NCBI RefSeq assembly: GCF_963675165.1
Contig: NC_087386.1
Location: 2,358,169-2,422,168 of the forward strand
From: Halichondria panicea
Lineage: Eukaryota; Porifera; Demospongiae; Suberitida; Halichondriidae
Direction: 5' to 3'
Length of the DNA: 64,000 nucleotides
A model generated the notes under the pieces. That model ran no database searches. It worked only from the letters and a program-made list of their open reading frames with translations, and was not told the DNA's origin. The translations under genes were made by a program, and so were the position numbers. How positions within the stretch are numbered: the stretch's first letter is position 1; each line of letters begins with the position of its first letter. Positions 23,238 through 33,600 of this stretch are shown here, one piece after another.

Positions 23238-24389
23238 TTAGCCTCTGGCACGAGAGTGGTCGACCAGCTTCCCCACTTTGTCACTGAGATCTGCACGTGT
23301 GTGTGTGTGTGTGTGTGGGGGGGGGGGAAGTGAGTGGGTGTGAGAGAAAGGACATTCTGTACTATATATGACAGTGGTAGCAACAGTGAATTGAAACAGT
23401 ACACACACAGGAAACTGCAAGTGCTGGTGTTGCCCAGCTGTGCATGTACAATGCTGACACAGGAAAAAAGCATGACCTTATAATTAAGTCTACAAAATAT
23501 GGATGACAGATATAAATACGTACCAAACTCAATGAAGTGGTACGGTCGACTGGCCTTGTGTACATCGTTGCCATGTTGCTCACTGAAGTCTTTGTGTAGA
23601 TTCTCGAGGTAGTTAAAGGCCAGCTTGGCAGGATAGGTGGGGTCACACAGGGGGAGGTAGCATATCCCCTCCTCAAGGATGTAGCTGTGTGGGGGGTCCA
23701 TGTTAGTGTGTATGCTTCAAGCTCAAAGTCATCGCCCCTCATCCAACATTAAACTGGAGTATAATATCACCAACAAGTTCCAACTATTCTTAGACTACAT
23801 GTACACTGGTAGTTCCTTGTTAGACAATCACTATAGAGGGACCTATGTATAACACACACCACTTACAATGTGTATGGTACAGTTAAGCAAATGCTCACAA
23901 ACAAAAGGCCATCCATTGCATCAGTTTATACCATGACAGAGCACCAATCATCATACACACCACGAGGCAATAATGACATTCACAGGAGAGTGCTTACTGG
24001 AACACCATACGACCCGGGTCACACTCGATTGAGCATCGAGGGGGGCTGACTGACGACAGCTTGCGGAATATCTGCTTGGCCTTGGGTTGGTATTCAGCAT
24101 AATCCCGGCCAGACTGCAGAGGGAGAATGCAACAATTCAGTTAATTCAAGCTGTTAAAGATAGCACACACTACACACGTATTATTCTAGCAAGCTTCTCT
24201 TTATATGTCTACAGAATCATGACTTGACAACTATTCATGTCACTGAGCTGCATACAGTACAGTGTCCTGATGGGACCAATGCAGACTGTACTGTATTATC
24301 TACTGTAGCTCCTCTACCTCTTCATTGACAATGGATGCAGACAGAGGTAGTCCATCACTGGCTCTGGCAATTAGTGTCAGGTGGGCCAT
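23238..24389 (-). CDS. SEC22: SEC22-like longin-only protein, copy 1
   Basis: SEC22 is an ER-Golgi SNARE with an N-terminal longin domain. The exons (minus strand) are 24389-24318 (MAHLTLIARASDGLPLSASI), 24113-23998 (SGRDYAEYQPKAKQIFRKLS), 23684-23524 (YILEEGICYLPLCDPTYPAK to SRPYHFIEF) and 23290-23238 (DLSDKVGKLVDHSRARG-stop). Splice phases agree and the joined frame is 133 codons plus stop. The longin part aligns well with SEC22B, but the coiled-coil SNARE motif and C-terminal membrane anchor (SEC22B is 215 residues) are absent, replaced by 17 unrelated residues. The TAA stop overlaps the SRD5A3-like ATG by one base (TAATG). It may be a soluble longin domain or a decayed duplicate; all three copies remain open. 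Confidence 0.75.
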
Positions 24390-24619
24390 TGTTCCTGAGC
24401 TCTTCTTTCTTCAGTGCTTCTTCTTCTGATATGTACTTGCTTTATGTATGTTCTGTGCTCTATTTGGAACAATAATTATGTGTCCTTTGAACCCTTTCTT
24501 TATTGAACAATGTGTGGGTGTTGCTACAAGCCCCTCCCCCTCATGCCTCTAGTCACCCACAAAGAAATATAAGGGGCGTTCCAGACTAGACTAGACGTAC
24601 GTACGTACCTTCTCTTGAA
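24390..24619. promoter_or_regulatory. Divergent promoter between SEC22-like and GTPase genes, unit 1
   Basis: Only 230 bp separate the two start codons, which face away from each other. An AATATAAGG TATA-like box (24566-24574) lies about 50 bp before the GTPase ATG. The other units read GGCGTTCCAGACCTTCTC or GGCCTTCCAGACCTTCTC between box and ATG. Unit 1 has an extra stretch there of about 20 bases, with repeats of TAGAC and GTAC. No functional data; the TATA call is by motif and position. Confidence 0.55.
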
Positions 24620-27600
24620 ATGGCTGAATCTACAACACTGAATGCTGCTAGTTCCCCACAGTTGATGGAGGATGGACTGACTGATTCTGATAGGGTATGA
24701 TATTCACATGATAGATAGATACTCAATGATCAGTGCATTCTCCTAGTGCCTAGATGTACTTGTTGACCACCCATAAACACACTTGGCATCATTCATTCAT
24801 CAAAGTATAGTGCCTACACTCTACCCTGTCAGTGTGAGGTGTTTTATCTCATGTTGTTGTTCTCTCCACATGTACCACTCTCTCTGGATGGACAACAGTA
24901 TTGGATTAAGGTACGTTGTGTGCAATCACATTCTACCAAGCTGACATGCTTGTGCTCTGAGCACTTGTTGTTAGGAGGTAGACAGTGTAAAGAAGAGCAC
25001 ATACGGATAACTGAATGTGATACTATTCCTTAATTGAGACAAGTAGATCTACTCGTAGTATAGCCTCCTTCACCGGCCTTCATAGAAAAGAAGGCCTGCT
25101 ATCGACTGCTTGCGCATGCGCCAAATTATTGGATATATTTTCCCGTAAAATTTCCTATAATACTGGATTTATCAGAGAAAATATCCTAAAAGTCATACAC
25201 AGAGCTATATAGCTAGCTAGCTAGAGACAGAGCTGTGTAGGTTTGTTGTACAGCTATTTTCTTTTGATAGAATCAGTAGCAGTAGTATAGTAGACTTTCA
25301 CCAAAGTTAGTGTTAAATGGGCGTGGCCTGTCCATATAGGCTCTTGTCAGCTTTCACTCCGTTCAGACGATCGTCATCCACACTGTTACAGGCTGTGAGT
25401 CTTTGTTAACATAGCAGGCTAAGGGTAGCTATCAGAGAATGCTATCAGATGGGCTAGAAACTCAATCAAACTTTCTATCTACTTCCTTCAATCCACTTTC
25501 GTTCGTTGTGATGTCACAGTTTTACTGAGCATATACGATGTTATCCAAAGCCCCCAGATACCGGGGGGATATTAGCGCATCCCTAAGTGAAGTGGGAAGT
25601 GCGGCCTGGGATCGAGGCTACTCGTAGTAGTACCTGAAAGTATGCATGGTTAATCAAGTGTTTCAGTCTGCATGTTTGGCTGTTAACAATTGTTTCCCCT
25701 CTCCTGTGTCATGCAATCACCAGTGTACTGTATCACTGCACTAATGTTCTCTTCCTTCCATTTCATGCATCTCCACCTCACCTTTGACTGACCCTCTGAA
25801 ACAACAGAATGTAAGTTGGTGTGTGTGTGTTGTCAGAGTATTTAGTGTCTGTTGCATATTCTGTGATGTTTCTACTTCCCCATTATTACTCTTGTGTGTG
25901 TGCAGTGCCATAGTGTTATATAGGGAAATATTTAGTATGATCACATTCAACCTCGTAATCATTCATTTACTATCTTCCCACTGTTTGCCCTGTGGACTCT
26001 CCCTCTCTGGATCAACAGTGTGTAAGTTGTGTTTGCACGTGCACACTCATTTTAATGGTTACTAGGAACTCGTAAATTATCTTTGTCTCTTTCCATATTG
26101 TCAACTTGGTATTAGCCGAGGCCCACACAACTTATTAGGTTGTAGTTTTAATATTCGTAGAATATACACCTAAGTTCATTAGTTGGTACGTACATTATCG
26201 TGTTTGTCTCTTCCCATGCACACACTCATTCCTATGTTGGACCACATACTGATTTGGACTATTGTAGGAGGTGAGCTTCTTACGAGTACTCAATGTCCAC
26301 ACACTAAAATGGTTCAGCTGCAATGTGTACGGATGTACTGGTTACCTAGCATCATTAGCGTGTGTCCCTTGTCCTCTAGAGCTGACCCTCTCCCTCGTAT
26401 AGGGTAGACCACGGCTTTAAACTTGTTCAATTCGTAATCCCATTTTACGGCCACAAGTTCGAAATACCACCATTGTGTACATTGTGTACATGTGAATTTG
26501 TGTTTATGTAAATTCCCCAACCAATTAAGTGCCTACTGAACCTAAAACTTGTTGCCTATTTCTCAATATTTCCCCAACTTTTTTATTTCTTAGCTTTTCT
26601 ATGCCAGGTCTAGCCACTTGTTGCTATGTGTAGTCAGTCCCATACACACCAGCGTTCAACTGATCTGATGTCTTGTATGATGTGTTAAGATTAAATCTCT
26701 CCCTCACATGTACAGTAGCCCTCATATAAAAGTTCCCGTTCCGTACCGTTCAATTTGCGTACAACGGTTCGCGTAGAAACGGAATGAAAACGGAAGCCAG
26801 CTCATTAAAATTTAATACGGTACGGAAATAACCGTTTTAATTCTGAAATAACGTTCGCACGTGTAGCTGCATGATTTGCTCCGTAGCTAGCTGGCTAGTG
26901 TGTTCCAAGAAATCAAGCTGGTGAACTGTTCTACTAAACAAAGAATCCTCATCCTTCACAAACAGCTACGGAGCAAGTACAGAATCCCTAAGAAGCAAGG
27001 TCAAGGCGAGCTAGATCTAGTTAGAATAATTACTGACATTTAGTTTGAACATTTATATTTATAGCACTGTACATGAATTTGTTATTCTTCATTTGACATG
27101 ATGTTTTAATGATACAGGACATTGTATACGATAGTGTATAATTTATAATGAAGTGTTCAACAAAAGTAATAGTACAATCAGATCATAATATAATGTAGCT
27201 GTATCTAAGATTCCAGACTGAGAGATCCGGTTGACTTGCTACTACCAACTTTCTCATCTTCTTCCAGCCTTGCATGTAAGTTCTGCAGTATTCCCAGTGC
27301 TATTTGTATGCCCCTGGATTACACTAGAGAAGTTAGTACATTTGTAGCTTGCGCTTAGTACATACAGAATAAATAAAAATTATTATTGCTAACTCAGCAA
27401 ATTCCACCCGTTTTTTCTCCTAGAACGGTGTAGGTAATTACGGTGCGTTTATGAATAATACGCTACCGTTTAGTTAGCGTTTTCTGACTCCGTAAAAACG
27501 GGAACGTTACGTGCAACTGAAACGCAACGGGAACTTTTATATGAGGGCTACTGTACCATTTGATGTGTCTCAGACTGTCATTGAGGTATGTTGTGATTGT

Positions 27601-30600
27601 GTGTGTGTCTCGTGGTGTGCATGTGTTGTATTGTACGACAAACAAAATCATACGTATCAAAGTTGTACATGTAAGATGCTTGTTGTACCGTTTACCGTCC
27701 CTTCCACTGACCCACCCACTGACCCTTCCATTATCTGCTATTGCTAGTACTGAGTACCTGTGTGTGTACTAGCCAGTGTGTGTACTACCAGTGTTCATAT
27801 CACTCTCTCCTCACATGTACCCTCTGTGGACTGTTACTCAACAACAGGACGTGAGTTTATTGCATGTACATATAATGGCGTACTAGGCTGACTTGTATAC
27901 ATGTACTACTGCATGAAGGCAAAAAGAATAACTTGCGTGACTTTATTTAGGATTAGTACGTACTGAAAGTTTCATGCTGTACAGACGTTAGACTGGCGGC
28001 GATAGAGCGACTGGCAAACTGCCTATCAGTCACTTGTCTCAGCGGAAGTGTAATAGATCGTATGACACTACTGAACATGAATATCGTTATAGATAATGTG
28101 GTTAAATGTTGCTACGAGATTCAGCTACTATGGAATGCACTGAATCCCCTGAAGTGTAAGTGCGGTTACAATTACAGGGCTAATATGACGTTGAGCAATC
28201 TGATAGGCTGCAATGTTCGTTGCAGCTGAGACGAGTGACTGATAGGCAGTTTGCCAGTCCCTCGCGCTACGCACGCGAGGGGCTGTCGCCGCCAGTCTAT
28301 ACAGACGTGTACTTGCAATAATTGATGTATACATGTGTGAATGCATTCGTGTATTTGAACATGTTCATTTCTCTACATGTCCGTGTCCTACTGCTTGTTA
28401 ATGTGACTACTGCTAATGATTACTGGAACAACAGAATGTAAGTTACAGTATATACAGACATGTATGAATGCACTCACTGCTCCTACCATCATCCCCCTCT
28501 CTCTGTTTCCATGTGTGTCTGGCGCTGGTGTCTCATTGGACTAAACAGAAGGTGAGCGGGACACTGCATGACTTGTGACTGTACTTGTGTCAGTATTGTT
28601 TGAGTTGCATGAGTACATGTGTATTGGCATTCATAGTGTACAGGTTTGTGATTATATTCTTTTCTCTCTCCCTACATTTCCATGGTTACTGAATATCTGG
28701 AACGATAGAGAGTGAGTTAAACAATGTTGGCAAACATACCGTACACCTCATGTGGCTTCAGTTTGTAATAGTCTCATATCCTTACCTGACTCTAGTAGCT
28801 ATACTGGTTGCACCTATAGACAACTCATAGTGTGTGACCACAAACACACAGTCTAACTCACTGTTGTCTTGTTCACCTTGTCCAGGCGAAAGCTATGAAT
28901 GAGAGTTACCTGAAGAGACATGAGACGGTGAGTGTTGATAGTTGCACTTACTACTCTCGTGGTAAGAGTGGTACACGTAGTCTAGCAGAACGACAATGTG
29001 TGTACATGTACTGTCCATTGTATGATGAATGGTTGCTTTTTGTCTACCTTTTTTTAGGTATGATTTGTAAGTCCACTTTTACTGTTTGTCTGTGTGAGGT
29101 TATACCGTATAGCGGGTAAATATATAATTATGCTCGCCAAGTTTATTTAGGTTGGTGGTTGCTGATTTTTATATTTTGATAATTCGTACATTTGTATCAG
29201 CTGCATGTTCTATTTGGTGGAATTTTTCTTCAGTCGTATATAAATTCTTTACTCCCCCAGAGAAGAGCTGCCCTCCAACAGAGACTGTCTGGTGACATCA
29301 CTGACCAGGACCGGAGACAACTGCAGGGAGAGCTGGAGGAGGTGGAGGGGGAGATCAAGGAGTGTGTCTCAATGATACAAGAGTATGAGAAGAGTATACA
29401 TCACAATTATAAGTATATTGCTGAGAGACGAGTAAGAGGAGAGAAGAGGCAGAGAGAGGAAGGTGAGGGGAGCAAGGAACTTTATAGTACAGTGAGTGTT
29501 GATGCTCATAGTTGCAATCACTCGTACCTGTAGCAACTTACATGTAGTGTGTTATTAGTAGACTGTACCTACAGCTGTTGTGAGGTCCTCATACTTTATA
29601 TAATCGTGTTATTGCAAAAGCGTTGGCTCCACCCACAACATTTTCGTTCGCCTATCACATGTGTTGTGTTGCTAGGCAACTGCCCCTGATTGTGCACACT
29701 ACAGTGTACTAGAGCATTGTTCCTGTTACTACTCTACACACTGTGGTGGTATGGATATGGTTTATTGGAATACCAACTTTCAATGATTTGGGTTCGTGAC
29801 GTTGTACTGTGTTACTTAATTATGACAGCATCATGTTAATTCAAGCATAGCACACTCCTGTAGTGATCAGCCACATCATTATTACCCAGTACATGTATTC
29901 CCTGTCATTGGTGGGTCACCCACTTAGCAAGCTTTAAAGGTTTACGATTTAAAGGTGGTTTATGTTCAGCTGCTTCATGTCCTTCATTTCCACTGGCACT
30001 TCATTGGCTTCTTACGTATACGCACAGCTGCTGTGTCCAGTTAGATCCATTTTAAAGCAGTTACCATATATACCGCAAAATTTTCGAGGGGCTATATTTT
30101 CGCTGATTTCATGGGTTAGCAATCCACGAAAATTGTACCAATTATCTGCTATAACATGCAAAGATTAAAGGCATGGCTTGTGGTAAGCGGTCAACCCACA
30201 AACATTGTGCAACGAAATGCTTTAGAGGCCATTCCACGAAATATAACTGCCTCGAAAATTTCGCACTATAAGGTATTATGTACATGTATATACCATACGT
30301 ATGTAATCATGTTCTTATCAACTATTTGCTCCACCCACCACCTTTTTAAGCTTGCGTTGCTAGGCAACTGACTGTATTGTACAGTTTAGGCAGACTAGCA
30401 ATCATTTTATGAGCCCGAGGGCGAGTTGCATAAAACATGATGCTATTGTTATGTGTTTTATATACCTCACCAAATTATGCTTTAAGGCGACGTGATCGGA
30501 CTGTATGACTTTATACATACTTGTTGCCTTTATATTGTTTACATGTTTTCCAGACCTCAATGTAATGTTCATTCCATTGTTCATTCCCCCACCCACTCAC

Positions 30601-33600
30601 AACCACCATCCTTTTAATTATGTATTTTGCTTCATATCCATTGGGTTGTGGGGCGTACCCTCTACTGTGCTTACTACATGTGTACTTAATAGTGACATCC
30701 ATGAATGCAAGCACAGCACATTCCTGCATGTAATGATCGGTTTAATCACATGCATCATAATTATGGTGACATCATAATAATAGTCCATCTTGTCACCCAG
30801 CTCTGAAGTATTGCATAGTTAACATTCCTAACACCTCATACACACGTCTTGTTTAGAATCGAAGCGGTTATTTGATGAGGCGATGAAGCATGGATATGTC
30901 TTGGTCAACATTGTCAACATGCTCGTGTTTGGACCGGCGGGAACAGGGAAGACCAACCTCAAGCACCTGCTAACTGACAAGCCCCCTCCACTACAGCGTG
31001 AAAGCACTCCTTGTATGGAAAAGCCAGTACGCATTCGACCTGTGTCCAACTCGAAATTCAAGTCAACTGGAAGAGGCTGGGAAGAGATGTCTCAGCCAAA
31101 GCTGCGCAAGCTACTTGCTGAAATCATCGCTAAGTTACCAAAAGAAAGCGCCGATCCATCCACAGCATCAAGGGTTGCCAAGAGTTTGAAGAAGATGACC
31201 ACAACCGAGCTAATTTCTGGTTCCGATGAGCAAATTTCTGATTCCATTTCGAGCCCATTGAGGAACGATTCCGATACACTTTCTGGCTCTGCAAGAATGT
31301 TGAAGAAAGCCATCGATGAAGTGATAGCGAGTGTAGTGAGTGGTGTGGCAGAAGAGCTGAAGCCAGCCACACAAGGAACTGACCAACTGTCGAGCAGTGA
31401 CCAGCAAGAAGGAGAACTGTTTAATTCCAACTGGGTGTACGTTACCGACTGTGGCGGCCAGCCGCAATTCCACGATATCAGCCCTCTCTTCATCAAGCAC
31501 ATTTCGGTGGCGTTGATAGTCCTGCGTTTGATTGACGAACTCTCCAGTTTTCCTTCTGACGAGTACTACAAGGATGGGCAGCTTGTTGGTAGTCCTCATA
31601 CATCTCACATGACCATCGGGGAGACACTTCAGAGTCTCATTCGATCCATTGAGTCCCATACCTCACAAGACAAGAAGCCGAAGATGATCTTTGTGGGCAC
31701 ATTCTTAGATCAGCTGAAGAGCTCGGATACACTTATCAAGAGAAATCAAGAGATTCTCGACATGCTGCCACACGATATCGAGAAGCTATTGGTGTACGAA
31801 GATCTTGGAATTAACAATCTGATTTTTGGTCTCAACACAATCAGCCGAAAAGATAATTCACTGGCCACTGCCAATAGGATTAGAATTGCTATTGAGCGTT
31901 CTATTCCGCTACAAGTCAAAATGCCCATCTGGTGGTCCTTCTTGGATTCACTTCTCCAGAGTTTATCTGCCGGTCTCGAGCGAGGTGTACTCGGCATTGA
32001 AGAATGTCTCCAATTAGCCACGCGATTTGGTTATTTTCTCAAAGATCTTGAAGCTGCACTGGTCTTCTTTGACAGCGTGTGTATAGTGCACTACTATCCC
32101 TCCATTCTCCCCAACACAGTGTTTGTGGATGCCCAGATTCCACTAGACAAGATCACCGAGCTCTCACAGCACGCCATCTTCCTGAGGAATGCATGCTCTA
32201 CTGTTAGCCCAGGAGGGACAGATGCCGAATGGAAAAGATTTCGAGACGAGGGCATAATCACTGTAAAGTTCCTACAATTCTTCGAGAAGCATTACGTTGA
32301 AGGCATCTTTTCTCCAGAAGATATGCTGTTGATCATGAAAAAGCTTCTTGTGATTGCTCCCATTCCACTAGTGGAGTCCCCTACCCACCAAGCCGAGTTC
32401 TTCATGCCATCTCTACTCAAATCGGTCCAACCTGCTGAGCTAGACAAAGTCCGTTTGTCATCTGTCCCCCTCGCTATTCACTTCCCTAGTGGGTGTATTC
32501 GTTCAGGTGTTTTCTGTTGTACGGTTGTTGATGTAATGCGGAGGCATGATTGGAAAGCTGTTCTCCCCTCAAGTGGTCCAATACTTTTCGCTAAGAATTG
32601 TATTCAATTTCGATATCCGAATCGTCCTTGTGTCATCTCATTGGTTGATTCCTTCTTCTGTATGGAAGTGTATGTCAAAGCCCCCCCTCTATTACGCAAA
32701 GTGTTGTGTCCCATAGTTTGTTCTCAACTAATGGAATCCATCAAAGCTGCTTGTGTTGTTTTGAATTACAACAATGATACACCCAAACCAGCGATCTTTT
32801 GCCCTTGCAAGAAGAGCATAGGAAGTGGAAACAAGTTGCACCTTGCCGATGTGAGTGTGGATGGCTATTGGATGTGTTCCCTTCATGCAGATGAGTGGGA
32901 AGAGCTCAGTGACGAACATAGAATTTGGCTGGGCAATATCGAAGGTTCAGGTGAGTATAATAATTATATAGTGTTCAGTAATATTGACATTTATGTTTCT
33001 CTATGTTAGGTGAACCATCCTCTGTTACGAGAGATGTCACTGAAAGAACGAGTGATCAGCTGCAATACCCCGGTAATTACGTAACAGTATATGTAAACAT
33101 TTGCAGTTTTGGAACTTAACTAGCTAGTACATAGTTACTTGATTAGCAGATTATTTGTTATAGTTTAGTAAAATGTGTATCAAATAATTTAAAGAACGAG
33201 TGATCAACAGCCTTGTATGGTAATTGACAAACGTACTACATTAGCGTAACTGCTGTGTCTGCTTTTCCTCAGGTAATTCTGTAATGGAAGATGTGTGCTT
33301 GAAGACGGAAGTACATGTGCATGTTCATGATCAGCGAAATACTTCTAGTAAGCTTTGCTTTGCGTTTTTTTGTTTTATAAATTTTCCCTCCTCAGACCTT
33401 GCAATGGAACATGTGGTCAATAAAACGAGTGATCAACATACCAGTAAGAAAATGTCAATCGGTCAACAAGTTTCGAGTTTGAAAGTTTAAATTTTTTCCT
33501 GGGTCTAATAATAACGATTTAATCTATCTTTTCTTCAGGTGAATTGTCCTCTGTTACAGTAATGGAAGATGTGTGCAAGGAGACTGGAGTGAAGGACCAA

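Larger units (their letters stand above)
21993..23238 (-). pseudogene. SRD5A3: SRD5A3-like ORF, shortened, copy 1
   Basis: SRD5A3 (polyprenol reductase) makes dolichol for N-glycosylation in the ER membrane. Three exons read on the minus strand: 23238-23036 starting MADQLMQHVSISWLLWIGSG with YEYGKLRSESGW (compare RYGKTKCGE in the human protein); 22849-22719 starting WFTHFYVWGVVWNYSVFLYY (human YFSHFYIISVLWN); and 22150-21993 with LLFLWAYTHQYRCHVILAQL (human SSAHQYKCHVILGNLRKNK). Joined, they give an open frame of 163 codons plus stop, if the first donor is the AGG|gtcaat site; the stronger GAG|gtcagt donor 10 bases earlier would break the frame. Central transmembrane segments and the C-terminal catalytic portion of the 318-residue enzyme are missing, so it is unlikely to be a working reductase. 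Its ATG overlaps the stop of the SEC22-like ORF. Confidence 0.7.
24899..28711 (+). other. Microexon array, copy 1 (12-nt and 3-nt exons)
   Basis: Nine consecutive sites have a good acceptor followed 3 or 12 nt later by a good donor: TATTGGATTAAG, AAT, TGT, GAG, ACTGTCATTGAG, GAC, AAT, AAG, AGA. All lie in phase 0 and encode YWIK-N-C-E-TVIE-D-N-K-R. Acceptors are preceded by a shared TGGA..CAACAG-type sequence and donors are gtaagt, gtgagt, gtgagc or gta[c/t]gttgtg. Because each is in phase 0 and a multiple of 3, any can be skipped without shifting the frame. Intervening introns are 0.14-1.3 kb. Confidence 0.8.

Noticed and set aside
26369-26450. tRNA-like TTCAATTC motif near 26430
   Set aside because: No matching acceptor stem or A-box at the right distance, and the sequence is ordinary intron shared by the three units.
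24899-28711. Microexon sites as recursive (zero-exon) splice points
   Set aside because: Recursive sites have AG directly against GT. Here 3 or 12 nt intervene, these nucleotides vary between copies while the splice sites do not, and the encoded residues keep a heptad pattern.
29058-29066. Possible 9-nt microexon (GTATGATTT) between good-looking splice sites after exon 11
   Set aside because: In phase 0 it reads GTA TGA, a stop, and copy 3 lacks the acceptor and donor.
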